DNA of 42,195 nt. Origin: a virus. The first letter of the stretch is position 1, and every line of letters starts with the position of its first letter. Positions 1-9,812 of this stretch are shown in pieces. Made by a program: the position numbers and the translations under genes. The DNA lies in IMG/VR virus record IMGVR_UViG_3300045921_000443, positions 1-42,195 of that record. One strand, given 5' to 3'. The notes under the pieces were generated by a model that saw only the letters and a list, made by a program, of their open reading frames with translations, was not told the origin of the DNA and searched no databases.

Positions 1-5
1 TGATT

Positions 6-485
6 ATGGCTTTAGAAATTGAAAGGAGATTTTTGTTAAAAACAATACCTGTATTATCTCCGATAGAACAGAAGGAAATAATACAATATTATAATAATAG
101 TAAAGAGAGGTTTCGAGCTGAAACAAACAGATATGAGCAAAATATGAAAACAACTTATTTTAAAACCATTAAGCAAGAAATCTCACCAGGGGTTATTAAA
201 GAGAGTGAAAGTGAAATTACTTTTGAAGAATGGAACAAAGCAATCAAAAGCTGTAATAAATACATACATAAAACTAGAATTGTTTACAATGATGAATATA
301 ACAAATTCGAAATTGACAAATTTCACCATATAGCTTTAATTATTTTAGAAGTAGAGTTTACAAATGAAGAAGAGATGAAAAAATTCCAATTGCCTGAAAA
401 ATGGTTGCCTTATTTAATTAAAGAAATTACGGGTGAGAAAGAATTTTCTAATTATAACTTAGCGTATGAAAAAAGTGAAATCTAA
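6..485 (+). CDS. CYTH-domain (triphosphate tunnel) protein
   Basis: The 159-aa product carries the CYTH-fold signature in the right order: EIERRFLL (residues 4-11, the ExExK-type start), RFR (35-37), KTIK (53-56), an acidic ESESE stretch (66-70), KTR (89-91), FEIDKF (101-106) and LEVEF (114-118). Known members line a tunnel with these charged residues and hydrolyse inorganic or organic triphosphates with a divalent metal; class IV adenylyl cyclases share the fold. The family is clear, the substrate is not. The ATG gives the usual M-x-x-EIER start. The gene overlaps the next one by 20 nt, and a run of small paralogous genes follows, so it is probably the first gene of that set visible here. 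A TGA at positions 1-3 may end a preceding gene. Confidence 0.8.
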   Translation: MALEIERRFLLKTIPVLSPIEQKEIIQYYNNSKERFRAETNRYEQNMKTTYFKTIKQEISPGVIKESESEITFEEWNKAIKSCNKYIHKTRIVYNDEYNKFEIDKFHHIALIILEVEFTNEEEMKKFQLPEKWLPYLIKEITGEKEFSNYNLAYEKSEI

Positions 486-819
486 TTCTTTTTCAGAAGA
501 AACAACAACTTCTATTTTTGATTTAACACTACATAGATATGATTATAATAATCATACTCTATATTTTTTATCTCATAGACAGTTTTACTTTGATCATGTT
601 AATTTACTAATTACTGGATTTACATCTAAGGAAATTATAAATGATTTTGTAGATGATGTTGATAGAGATGTAGATATGGAAAACTGTACCTTAGAAGAGA
701 TTCTAGAAAAAATAAATAATAGTGATTATACAATAAAAAAAACATCGGGTTTAACTTTAGAAGATAAATCTTACTTAAATCTGTATAAAGTTTTAAAAAT
801 TATTAAAGAAGAATTGTAA
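466..819 (+). CDS. Small hypothetical protein, possible distant NELI-family member
   Basis: A 117-aa acidic protein (an aspartate-rich DFVDDVDRDVD stretch near the middle) ending in a predicted helix KIIKEEL. It overlaps the CYTH gene by 20 nt and its last base is the first base of the next ATG, so translation is probably coupled. It has exactly the same length as the next two proteins and a similar C-terminal helix, which suggests, weakly, membership of the paralogous small-protein family ending in NELI. I do not recognise a domain and no function can be assigned. Confidence 0.7.
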   Translation: MKKVKSNSFSEETTTSIFDLTLHRYDYNNHTLYFLSHRQFYFDHVNLLITGFTSKEIINDFVDDVDRDVDMENCTLEEILEKINNSDYTIKKTSGLTLEDKSYLNLYKVLKIIKEEL

Positions 820-1172
820 TGTATAATATTAATGATATTATTGGACAAAAATTATTTTGTAAAAAAACCGGAATTACTTTAACTGTTGTTCCCATTACTC
901 ATAAATACAAAGAACATATTGCTTTAGAAATTCCTTTAAAAGAGCGTGATACTTTTTTAAAAGCATATCATAATTTCATTCATCCTGTCTCATATAACTA
1001 TAGAGAAAATTCATTACTTATAAAATCTGATCAATATGAAACAAAAGGATATCGTATAGAAAAAGGCAAATGTGTTTTAATGTTTACTTTCGATAATTTT
1101 AAAAAATATAACTTAATTTTTATGTCTTCTATTGAATATTTTACTTACTTAATATCAAAAGAATTAATTTAA
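819..1172 (+). CDS. NELI-family small protein (paralogue A2)
   Basis: A 117-aa protein with a beta-rich N-terminal half (alternating hydrophobic residues in KLFCKKTGITLTVVPI and similar stretches) and the C-terminal helix YLISKELI. That ending matches the (I)xxNELI ending of seven minus-strand proteins at 18769-23181. The start codon overlaps the upstream stop by one base. No known domain is recognised. I infer a compact barrel followed by a short conserved C-terminal helix, as in its paralogues. Confidence 0.75.
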   Translation: MYNINDIIGQKLFCKKTGITLTVVPITHKYKEHIALEIPLKERDTFLKAYHNFIHPVSYNYRENSLLIKSDQYETKGYRIEKGKCVLMFTFDNFKKYNLIFMSSIEYFTYLISKELI

Positions 1173-1177
1173 AAATT

Positions 1178-1531
1178 ATGATAGAAACAAAAAATATATC
1201 AAGTTATTTCGTTCTCAAACATAAAACCACTGGAGATAAAATTGTTTGCTATCAAATAGATGATAATTATAGAGAAGAGTATCAAATACCTCGTTCATGT
1301 AATTTTGTTGCTTTATTTACTCCCAATGATATACTCGCATGTACATATAAATTAATTACTTCAATAACACCCTGGCCTCTCTTTGATACAGGTAAAGAAC
1401 AAGAATTTAAAAAATTAGGTTTTACTAAAGGGTTTTACTTTGGATTTTCTGATGAAGAAATAAACGATTTCGAAATCATTTCTCATTCATTAGCTAATGT
1501 TATTGGGCAAATAGAAAATGAATTAGTTTAA
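1178..1531 (+). CDS. NELI-family small protein (paralogue A3)
   Basis: A 117-aa protein ending IGQIENELV, close to the QIQNELI ending of the minus-strand cluster. It also carries GFYFGFSDEEINDF near residue 87, which aligns with the (Y)xYYxYxSLSDxxN segment of the paralogues at 19703, 20135 and 21045. The N-terminal half (VLKHKTTGDKIVCYQID) is beta-rich like theirs. It lies 5 nt downstream of A2 in an operon-like run. Function unknown. Confidence 0.75.
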   Translation: MIETKNISSYFVLKHKTTGDKIVCYQIDDNYREEYQIPRSCNFVALFTPNDILACTYKLITSITPWPLFDTGKEQEFKKLGFTKGFYFGFSDEEINDFEIISHSLANVIGQIENELV

Positions 1532-1558
1532 TATATTTAAGGTTGAAAGAGTTATTAA

Positions 1559-1837
1559 ATGACCAATAGACAAATACGTATAAACAATATTATTAATGAA
1601 TCTTTATTGAAAGAATATAATCTTTCACAGAAGAAAGAATTATTAACTATAATAAATAAAATCGTATTAGCTTTGCCTGATTCTAATAATTCAAAAGCAA
1701 TTGAAAGAAAATTAAACGGGATATTAGAATTTTATCGTTTTTACAAAAACACAAATTTTACAGAAGATAAGTTTGTAGTAGACGAATTTAAAACAAAACT
1801 TAATAATCTCGCTAAACAATATAATATTCAACTCTAA
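1559..1837 (+). CDS. Small helical hypothetical protein
   Basis: A 92-aa, lysine- and asparagine-rich protein predicted to be mostly helical, with no membrane segment and no recognised domain. It lies 27 nt after the paralogue run and just before the tail block. Its end is followed by a short gap holding a hairpin that reaches into the next start codon. It lacks the NELI ending of its upstream neighbours. Confidence 0.7.
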   Translation: MTNRQIRINNIINESLLKEYNLSQKKELLTIINKIVLALPDSNNSKAIERKLNGILEFYRFYKNTNFTEDKFVVDEFKTKLNNLAKQYNIQL

Positions 1838-1857
1838 TTAAAGTTAAGTTTTTCATA

Positions 1858-1888
1858 TTTAACTATAAAACAATAATATAGTTAAATG
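1858..1888 (+). promoter_or_regulatory. Hairpin overlapping the start codon of the tail-block gene
   Basis: TTTAACTATA (1858-1867) and TATAGTTAAA (1877-1886) form a perfect 10-bp inverted repeat with a 9-nt loop. The last base of the right arm is the A of the ATG at 1886. The stem has only one G-C pair, so it would be weak. Since translation in this genome seems to rely on unstructured A-rich leaders, it could modulate access to this start. Confidence 0.4.
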
Positions 1889-3211
1889 TATATAAGAATA
1901 TATCCTTCAAGAAATACGACTATAACTAAATCAAACAACGGTTCTCTACAAGAAGTTAATGGTTTAATTAATACGGGTAAAAATACAATTTTTGAATTAC
2001 AAGATGGAAATAGTTACTCTACTATTTTAATGTCTTTTGATATTAGTAGTATTAAACCTTTATTAGAAGAATATCCTTTTACTTGTAATTTAAAACTATT
2101 TGATGCGGGTACTATATTTGAACCTAGTATTACCCTTAAAACTATTGATTTGGTTTATTTTGAAGAAGAATTTATTGAAGGTGATGGTTGGTTTTATTTT
2201 GGAGAAAAAACACTTACACAAGCAGCTAATTGGCAAGAAAGAGTTACAGGTGTACCTTGGATTCCTGCACAACCCAATACATTCTCACAAGGCTTATTTC
2301 CTGCATATCAATTAAACGATGCAAACGAAGATATTGTTATTAATAATATACAAAACTTTATTAATACAGCTATAAATAATAATGTTAATACTCCTAACTT
2401 CGGAATTAGAATTTCTAATAACACACCAGATAATCAAACATATACTAAGTTTATTCACTCAAGACATACACGAACAATATTTAAACCATACTTAGAGTTC
2501 TATATTGATAATAATATATTAGATAATAGACATAATTGTGTTGCTACGCAGAATTCTAATTTTTATCTTATAAACGAAACTGGTAGTAATTTTGTAGGCA
2601 GTGTATCAGTAGATATTTTAGATGTAGATAATAATATTATTGCTTCTCCGATAGTTAATAACCCTTCTCCAGGAATATATTACGTTAGTTTTAACCCAAA
2701 TATTTCATATGCTGATAATATTATTTTTGATTCTTGGAAAATAGATGGAAAAGAAATTATAAGAAATTTAATACAAGTTAAGAGCCCTAATCAAATATCA
2801 AGTAATAAATTAGATAATTTATTTTTTTATCCTACAACAACTTATCTATATCCTATAATTCGCAAAGGGGATATAATTAGTTGTGAATTAATATCTGAAA
2901 TTAGAGGGAAAGGAAAAGTTCTTTTATCTAATTATGAATTTAAAGTTGTCTCAACTAGTTTATTTGAAATGCAACCTTGGCAGCCGATTAATATCTATAA
3001 TAATAGATTATTTTTTACTATTAATACTTCTTTTTATTTCCCAGATTTAGAATATGAGATTTTAGTTAGATTAAATCAAGGTGTTAAAGGAATTAAAACA
3101 TCTAATATGACATATAAATTTAAACTGGTTGAAGATACAGCATCTCATTTAAGAGATAAAGCAGCGAGTCCTTATAATAACAGAGATTATCTATTTTTTA
3201 ATAAAAGATAA
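1886..3211 (+). CDS. Tail-associated structural protein (putative)
   Basis: A 441-aa, beta-rich protein with many aspartate, asparagine and aromatic residues. The first ~210 residues contain LKLFDAGTIFEP, DLVYFEEEFIEGDGW and a W-rich loop, in the style of jelly-roll domains on phage tail and surface proteins. The rest looks like one or two beta-sandwich domains. It abuts the next gene exactly (stop 3211, start 3212), and two more structural-looking genes follow, so I infer a tail or baseplate component. No catalytic motif is seen. The family is not firmly recognised. Confidence 0.65.
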   Translation: MYIRIYPSRNTTITKSNNGSLQEVNGLINTGKNTIFELQDGNSYSTILMSFDISSIKPLLEEYPFTCNLKLFDAGTIFEPSITLKTIDLVYFEEEFIEGDGWFYFGEKTLTQAANWQERVTGVPWIPAQPNTFSQGLFPAYQLNDANEDIVINNIQNFINTAINNNVNTPNFGIRISNNTPDNQTYTKFIHSRHTRTIFKPYLEFYIDNNILDNRHNCVATQNSNFYLINETGSNFVGSVSVDILDVDNNIIASPIVNNPSPGIYYVSFNPNISYADNIIFDSWKIDGKEIIRNLIQVKSPNQISSNKLDNLFFYPTTTYLYPIIRKGDIISCELISEIRGKGKVLLSNYEFKVVSTSLFEMQPWQPINIYNNRLFFTINTSFYFPDLEYEILVRLNQGVKGIKTSNMTYKFKLVEDTASHLRDKAASPYNNRDYLFFNKR

Positions 3212-4345
3212 ATGGAAAAGTATAATTTAACAAATAATAATATAGAAAACTATATCCCGATTAATATTACTAAACCAGTTTGGGGATACGTTCCTAAAGA
3301 AGAAAGTGTTCAATTCCAATTAAGAGAACATACATATGATGGTATTAATAATATAGCTAATACTCAAACTGTATTTACTCCAGATGAAGTAAATGAGCGA
3401 AGAAATTACGGCGGAGGTATTCAAAATATCCCAGTTAATACAGCAAATTATGCAACAGATTATGTTGGGGTAGGTGGGTATAATGTTCCTTTTAACCCAG
3501 AAGATAATAAAGTTGATTTTAAATTAATAGATTTACAAACAACTACTTTCCAAACTATACAAAATAGTAATATAGAACAATATGCTATTGATTTATATCT
3601 TCCCGGTGATGCAAATAAAAAATTAATTAATTTATTTAATGGGGCACAAGCATTAAGAATACCTGTTAATCGTTTTGATGATACTAGTGGAGGTGATCCA
3701 GTTCCCAAATATGGTAAATATTTTATCAAAATTAGTCCTAAATATATTGAAGCTACAGTAAGTAGTTTAGTTTGGAGAAAACATGTTAAATGGTCTATAA
3801 TGGATACTTCCGATCCTCAAGGGCGTAGAATGCTTGTTAAAGCAAACAATAATGCTTTTTTAAATACTGTATGGCAATTTGAACAATTTCCTTTACAAAG
3901 AGGAAGATTACATGCTTCTATAGTCGAAATTTGGAATAATACTAAAACAATAAAAAAACAAACTAAAATTATGATGGAAGATGCTTTAAATCTAAATATA
4001 ACTAACGGAGAAGCAGCGTTTGTTTTATCTCCAGATCATATGGGATATGATCCTGCTAGTCAAATAGTCGCACCAGGAGATATATTAAGAATATATCCAA
4101 GAGAAAGTTATTTTAATCCTGTATATATTGAAGTAGATTATTCTAATAATATTAATACGATTGAAGCATTATCGCGTTATTTAAGAAACGATGCAGTAAG
4201 AAATTTAAACAATGGTATTATAGAAATCTATGATGATGCAGGAGTACAAACAGATAGTCAAGGAAATATTAGCGGTCAAGTTATAGAAGCTTATCAAATT
4301 TCTTTAGAAGGAGAAAAAGAAGTAAAACGCAAATTAAACATTTAA
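3212..4345 (+). CDS. Structural protein of the tail/baseplate block (putative)
   Basis: A 377-aa soluble protein without signal peptide or membrane segment, translated directly after the previous gene with no spacer and 9 nt before the 1517-aa tail protein. Its asparagine- and proline-rich N-terminal ~80 residues look extended; the centre (YFIKISPKYIEATVSSLVWRK) is beta-rich. The C-terminus is highly charged. Function is inferred only from position between two tail-like genes; a baseplate or tail-connector role is plausible. Confidence 0.6.
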   Translation: MEKYNLTNNNIENYIPINITKPVWGYVPKEESVQFQLREHTYDGINNIANTQTVFTPDEVNERRNYGGGIQNIPVNTANYATDYVGVGGYNVPFNPEDNKVDFKLIDLQTTTFQTIQNSNIEQYAIDLYLPGDANKKLINLFNGAQALRIPVNRFDDTSGGDPVPKYGKYFIKISPKYIEATVSSLVWRKHVKWSIMDTSDPQGRRMLVKANNNAFLNTVWQFEQFPLQRGRLHASIVEIWNNTKTIKKQTKIMMEDALNLNITNGEAAFVLSPDHMGYDPASQIVAPGDILRIYPRESYFNPVYIEVDYSNNINTIEALSRYLRNDAVRNLNNGIIEIYDDAGVQTDSQGNISGQVIEAYQISLEGEKEVKRKLNI

Positions 4346-4354
4346 AAAATATAA

Positions 4355-7300
4355 ATGTCTAAAAAAAATATTCCTAATATTCCTACAGGCCAAGATGCTA
4401 TTAAAGGAGGTATCTTTTTTGGTAGTGCATTAACCCCTGGTGGTGCTTTTTCAAATGTTCCTAAAACTACTACAGTTGATGTTGTCCCTACAACTGCTCA
4501 AAAAGAAAAAATGATCTTAACCTTGGAAAGGGTTAAAGAAGCATTAAAACTTAATGCTAAATTAGAAAAACGAGCTACTGATGATGTTTTATCAGAAGAG
4601 GTAATTAATACTTTCTTAAACAATTATGTTCAATTATTAATTGATTATTCTGATTTGCGCAATTATGTTTTTTTCGGAAGTGCTTATAATGAATTAGTAT
4701 ATCATATTAATTATTTAATATTAAATTATCCTTATAAAGTATATTTTGCGAAAAATGCTGGACCAAATTCAGTAAACCCTTTAAATCAAATTAGTATTAC
4801 TTATCCTGGTGGAAATACATCTATTATTACGTTAGAGTATAATAATGTAATATTCCCTGCTAGTTACGATTATACTTTATCAGGAGAAACACAATGGTTA
4901 GATTTTGAAATTGTAGATTCTTTAAATAATAGATTTAAAATAACTAATATTAATTTTATAGATACAGTTTTAAATATTAGTAATGCAACTAACACTTCTC
5001 CTATTATAATTACAACAACAACAAATCATGGTTTAAAATCAGGTGATATAGTAACTATTGAAGGGGTATCAGGAAACACTGCAGCTAATGGCCGTCACCA
5101 AATACAAACTATTGATATTGGTCCAGGAATCGGAGTATTAACTTCAGGGCAAACTTATGTAGTTATATCTGCTTCTGCTACTTATGATTCTAATAATTAT
5201 TTACAAGGGCAAACTTTTACTGCAAACATAAACACCGATTTAAATGCAGGAATTGTAGCGCCAGCCAATCAATTTAGATTAGTAGGTACTACAGGCAATG
5301 GAACATATACTACTGGGGGAATTATTAAATTAAAAGAAATTAATATTACTGTTGATGGTATAATTGGTTTAAATAATTTAATAGATTATTCTCCTAACGT
5401 GGGTGATTTATATAAAGGACTAATTATATCTCCGACACTAAAAGCAATAACAGATTTTGAATTAAAATTAGAAGGTCCACAAAAAGAATTACTTAATCCC
5501 AATAATCCTACCCCTTGGCCTAGAGAGCCAATTACAAATAATATAATTATAAAAGGGCAAACTTTTGAAACTTGGATTGAAGCTCCAACTAATTTAGTAT
5601 CTAATTATGATCCTGAAACATTAGGTCTCGATTCAATAGAAGGAGAAGGTTTAAATCTAACAGGTGCAATAACTTTAGATTCAACTGGTACAACAAATCA
5701 ATTATTAGTTCGTTCTCTGCCACATAGAGTTGTAGATGAACTAAGAGATACAGATGATAAGTTGTTTACAAGATTTGTTTATTTAGCAGGTAAATTATTT
5801 GATTCTATCAAAGTATATATTGATTTTTTAAAATATACTAAATCATTAAATTATACTCCATTTAATCAATTATCTCCTGAGTTTTATAAATTATATGCCG
5901 AACACTATGGATTTGATTTATTTGATGAAGATAATATTGATCTTGCTAAATCTATTATTCGAACAGAACCAGGCATTAAATATAATAATAATCAAATAGT
6001 TTTTAGTGACACTACTAATAGTAAAACATTAAAAGAATTACAATATGAAAAACAAAAAAGATTATTGATAAATTTATTTTATTTATATCAAACTAAAGGT
6101 ACTTTAAAATGTGTTGAACAATTAGTTAAATTAATTGGGTCTCCTGAAGGATTAGTGTTATTTAATGAATATGTATTAAACACAAATCTTTCTCAAAGAG
6201 AAATAGATAATGATAAAGTTAAAATACCTAAACTAGGTTATGAAATTGACCCGGATTATTTATTAGATAAAGTTAATATTTCTAACCCTATAAATTTACC
6301 ATATGTTTATAGATTAAAATTAGATAATGATGATATTGTTAACCTTAGAGAATTAGATGCAGTTACTGACCCGCAAGGTGCTGTTCAATCACAAGTTATT
6401 AAGTGGGGAAAACAATTACACCAATATGGATATTTTAGTCATAATCATTTCGCTAATTTACAATCAAATGATCCAAATGGTTATTATTTATTACCTCTTA
6501 CTTTCCCAGATAAATATTGTGGTATAACAACAGAATATGTTATTCCTCGCGGTGGTTATAAACAACTAATCGGACAAGGATTTGATGAGGCGTCTATACA
6601 CATTGGAAGTTTATTCGATGTAGATGCAATTAGTTATGATACTAATGGACAACCTATTAAGATAAACACTAACTCAAATTATGTTTATGAATTACCACAA
6701 GTATTTGCAGAAAGTATTACTGGTAATAATAATGCTATCCCTATCCAAGGTAAAGGAGAATTTGAAATAATAGGTGTAGAGACTGGTTTATTAGAAATAA
6801 CTGTTAATAACATTACAATTGGTTCTACTAACTGGTTGACTACTCCTAAAGACACTGCTTTAGCATTAGTTAAAGATATTAATTTAAACAATCCTAATTT
6901 TGAAGCTTCTTTAAGAATTAACCCTTCTTCAGTAAGTGTAATTATTCAATCTAATAAAAATTATACTTTACCAAATAATTCTGTTTTAGAAATATTAACA
7001 AACTCAAATTATTCAAATGTAGTTAATATTGATCCTGCCGTTCAAATTGGAGGCGATGCAGCACTTACTATGTCTAATCAAAATACAAGTACTAATTCTA
7101 GACAATATATTATTGCTAAATTAGAAGGAAAAGATTTAGTAGTAAGATTAAAAATGGTTACAGAAAACCCATCTATTACACCTACTATCCAACATAGAGT
7201 AGCAATATTTGAAAACTTATTTGATGACGATGGATTAAATCATCAATTACGCTTAATTTATAGACCAGAAGGGGTAGAAGTATATCAAGATTTAAAATAT

Positions 7301-8908
7301 TTAGGGTTAGCACGTTGGAGAAATCCAAATACGATTTTAGGTGGTTATAACTCTTTAACTTTACCTCATTCTAAAATATTAAATTGTACTCCACAACCAT
7401 TACCTGATATTTTTGCATATCCTAACAATAATAATATACAAGATAATTTTAGATGGTGGGATTTATTAATTGGGTTACCGGTTAATATAGATTTATTTTT
7501 TAAACGAGTAAGTGTTTGGGAAAGTTTAACTATTGATCATCCAGATAGTATTGATAAAGGATTCGATGCTAGCGGATTAGAGGTAGAAAAATATAATTTT
7601 AGTTTTTCTAATCAGCAAAAAATTAATAATATATATGTTAAACAGAATTGTAAAGTCCCTGCACTTTATAAAGCTCCTTTTCCTGATCCTGCTTTAACAA
7701 CTATTACAACAGATCTATTTACTAATTTATTTTTAACCTATCCTAATAATATCATAACTGATATTAATTTAGTTAATCAAAATAGATTAGGTGGTAATTT
7801 TATTTTTACTGAAGATATACAAAACTTTTTTAAACTACCTAATAATCAAATTATAACTATTGATAGTTTATTTACATTCAATGGATGGACAAATACTATT
7901 CATAAAGATTATGAATATGATAGGTTTAATAAAGTATATGAAAATTATCAATTATATTCTGAACAAGTATTAACTTATTTAGCGCTTCTACCTTTTATGG
8001 AATTAGTAGAAGATAAGTTTAAACAATTAGTTAGACAATTTATTCCAATAGTTATTAACATTACTCGCTTTGGAAGATTAATAAGAAGTTTAGAAAGAAG
8101 AAAAGTTAGATATGTCAATATACACAAACAATGTTTAGCAAACATTGAAGGAGTATTTGGGATTGGGGGATTTAGAATTACACATGGAACAAATAATCAT
8201 TATTTACAAAATAATAATTATTTTAATTTATACTTTGTAACTAATTATGATATAGTTAATGCTTCTAATACTCCTACAATTACTATTACTACAGCACAAC
8301 CTCATAACCTATCTTCAGGATATCAAGTTAATATTAGTGGCGTAATAGGTAATACAAATGCTAATGGTACACATATTATAACAGTTACAGGACCTAATAC
8401 CTTTACAATTCCTGTTTCTGGTAATGGTAATTATTTAGCAGGGGGAACTGTAGAATATGAAGTAGTATGGTTAAATGGTAATTATGGAAGTATAGAATGG
8501 CAATTTTCTAATATATACACCGCTGATTTAACAGCAAGTGTTTTAACGTCTGAATGGGATTCTAATTTTATGCACCCTATTCCTTTGTTAACTGCAGAAT
8601 ATGAAAATAATGCAGTTAAATTAATAGTTAATCCAAATGAGTTTTTAGATCGTTTTAATTTTGAATTAAATGATTGTAAACTTAAAATTGTAACTTCTGG
8701 AGAAGTAATAATTGATAGTATTATTTCACCTAATAATAGTGTGAGAAGTAATAACGTTCCTAATAGCTGCGTATCTATAACCTATAGTGCTCCTAATATA
8801 ATTTTAAACTCAAATACTAATACTTACATATATTTTCAATCAGAAAACCAACCTAATACATTTATTTATTTGAATAGTGAAGGTTTAAATCCAACTTATA
8901 TTTATTAG
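4355..8908 (+). CDS. Large tail/baseplate protein with gpI-like and FCCH-like modules
   Basis: The largest protein here, 1517 aa. Residues ~470-600 hold an alpha-helical segment (RFVYLAGKLFDSIKVYIDFL, then LYAEHYGFDLFDED, then KRLLINLFYLYQTKGTLKCV) resembling the P2 gpI-type tail-protein module, in which a helical bundle is followed by a short 'TKGT' turn. Two beta-modules of the type often annotated as E1 FCCH-like in phage tails lie at ~207-320 (ITTTTNHGLKSGDIVTIEGV) and ~1300-1368 (ITTAQPHNLSSGYQVNISGV). The first copy carries an insertion of roughly 45 residues. A long helical stretch lies at ~1190-1250. I infer a baseplate or tail-tip scaffold that anchors receptor-contacting parts. Confidence 0.75.
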   Translation: MSKKNIPNIPTGQDAIKGGIFFGSALTPGGAFSNVPKTTTVDVVPTTAQKEKMILTLERVKEALKLNAKLEKRATDDVLSEEVINTFLNNYVQLLIDYSDLRNYVFFGSAYNELVYHINYLILNYPYKVYFAKNAGPNSVNPLNQISITYPGGNTSIITLEYNNVIFPASYDYTLSGETQWLDFEIVDSLNNRFKITNINFIDTVLNISNATNTSPIIITTTTNHGLKSGDIVTIEGVSGNTAANGRHQIQTIDIGPGIGVLTSGQTYVVISASATYDSNNYLQGQTFTANINTDLNAGIVAPANQFRLVGTTGNGTYTTGGIIKLKEINITVDGIIGLNNLIDYSPNVGDLYKGLIISPTLKAITDFELKLEGPQKELLNPNNPTPWPREPITNNIIIKGQTFETWIEAPTNLVSNYDPETLGLDSIEGEGLNLTGAITLDSTGTTNQLLVRSLPHRVVDELRDTDDKLFTRFVYLAGKLFDSIKVYIDFLKYTKSLNYTPFNQLSPEFYKLYAEHYGFDLFDEDNIDLAKSIIRTEPGIKYNNNQIVFSDTTNSKTLKELQYEKQKRLLINLFYLYQTKGTLKCVEQLVKLIGSPEGLVLFNEYVLNTNLSQREIDNDKVKIPKLGYEIDPDYLLDKVNISNPINLPYVYRLKLDNDDIVNLRELDAVTDPQGAVQSQVIKWGKQLHQYGYFSHNHFANLQSNDPNGYYLLPLTFPDKYCGITTEYVIPRGGYKQLIGQGFDEASIHIGSLFDVDAISYDTNGQPIKINTNSNYVYELPQVFAESITGNNNAIPIQGKGEFEIIGVETGLLEITVNNITIGSTNWLTTPKDTALALVKDINLNNPNFEASLRINPSSVSVIIQSNKNYTLPNNSVLEILTNSNYSNVVNIDPAVQIGGDAALTMSNQNTSTNSRQYIIAKLEGKDLVVRLKMVTENPSITPTIQHRVAIFENLFDDDGLNHQLRLIYRPEGVEVYQDLKYLGLARWRNPNTILGGYNSLTLPHSKILNCTPQPLPDIFAYPNNNNIQDNFRWWDLLIGLPVNIDLFFKRVSVWESLTIDHPDSIDKGFDASGLEVEKYNFSFSNQQKINNIYVKQNCKVPALYKAPFPDPALTTITTDLFTNLFLTYPNNIITDINLVNQNRLGGNFIFTEDIQNFFKLPNNQIITIDSLFTFNGWTNTIHKDYEYDRFNKVYENYQLYSEQVLTYLALLPFMELVEDKFKQLVRQFIPIVINITRFGRLIRSLERRKVRYVNIHKQCLANIEGVFGIGGFRITHGTNNHYLQNNNYFNLYFVTNYDIVNASNTPTITITTAQPHNLSSGYQVNISGVIGNTNANGTHIITVTGPNTFTIPVSGNGNYLAGGTVEYEVVWLNGNYGSIEWQFSNIYTADLTASVLTSEWDSNFMHPIPLLTAEYENNAVKLIVNPNEFLDRFNFELNDCKLKIVTSGEVIIDSIISPNNSVRSNNVPNSCVSITYSAPNIILNSNTNTYIYFQSENQPNTFIYLNSEGLNPTYIY

Positions 8909-8929
8909 TGAATTAAATTCCTAAACTTA

Positions 8930-9397
8930 ATGAAAAATAATTTTAAATCACCAATTACTGAATCAGCTTCAACTAAAAACTATATGTTCTTTCAAAATTT
9001 AGAAACAATGAAAGAAGCAATAGATAATATGTTAAAAATGGACAAAGAATTAGTTGATAAAATTTTAGAAAATGGTCATGATTGGGCAAATGATCATATC
9101 TCAACCTCTAAAGATGATATAGAAGAAGTATATAATTTTTTAAAAACAAAAGTTAATTCTAAAGATATTATTAATCTATTAGATAAACAGCAATTTAAAC
9201 TGACTTATGCCGAAGTAACCGAAATGTTAAATTACTTAAATGATAACGGAGAATATAAATTCGTAAAAAAATATAAAAATAATATTCCCGATAATATTAT
9301 TAAAGGTATTATTGAAATTTGGGCTACTTCCCCAACTGATTCAATTGAAAAAATAGCAGATAAATATTTTACAAGATATCAAAAAAATATACAATAA
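8930..9397 (+). CDS. N-terminal part of a gene interrupted by a frameshift
   Basis: A 155-aa soluble, helical, charged protein (NGHDWANDHISTSKDDIEE near residues 48-66) ending KYFTRYQKNIQ. Its stop falls just after an A7 run (9381-9387). Directly beyond, another frame is open with convincing coding content for about 130 more codons and lacks its own ATG. The real product may therefore be a ~285-aa protein made by +1 slippage, or the gene may carry a one-base insertion. No domain is recognised. It follows the large tail gene by 21 nt and may belong to the virion block. Confidence 0.6.
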   Translation: MKNNFKSPITESASTKNYMFFQNLETMKEAIDNMLKMDKELVDKILENGHDWANDHISTSKDDIEEVYNFLKTKVNSKDIINLLDKQQFKLTYAEVTEMLNYLNDNGEYKFVKKYKNNIPDNIIKGIIEIWATSPTDSIEKIADKYFTRYQKNIQ

Positions 9398-9785
9398 ATT
9401 AAAAAAAGAATCTAATAATATAAATAAAGATACTAACGAATCTAAAAGCTTTAATATTAAAGAGGTTTTAATATTAGCTTCTGATAAAAAACCAAGCTCA
9501 TGGCAGGAAGTACTTCCACAAACAACAAAAGATATTGTAAAAAATTATCAACGAAAAAAAGGCTTATATTCTTGGGGAGTAAAAGGATTAATTGCGCAAA
9601 TACAAAATTATTTAAAAACATTACCTAAGTTAGATATTACACCTATGGAAGAACCAATAGATAGTTATATTCACATTGATGGAGAACCTTTTATAGGGGT
9701 TAGAAAGTTAGGAAATCAAAAACAAATCTATTATATAGATCCGCAAGGATTTGACTATGCTAGATTTGTGTTGCGTTTAAAATAA
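9357..9785 (+). pseudogene. C-terminal continuation in a shifted frame, no start codon
   Basis: The frame ending with TAA at 9783-9785 is open back to a TAG at 9354 and contains no ATG, GTG or TTG before an internal ATG at 9645. It encodes protein-like sequence, including WQEVLPQTTKDIVKNYQRKK, YSWGVKGLIAQIQNYL and FIGVRKLGNQKQIYYIDPQG. It overlaps the 3' end of the 8930 gene in the +1 frame. Moving from one frame to the other at the A7 run 9381-9387 would join both parts. Programmed slippage, a recent indel or a sequencing error are all possible. Confidence 0.6.
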
Positions 9786-9812
9786 ATAATAAAAATAAAA
9801 TAACATAAATTA

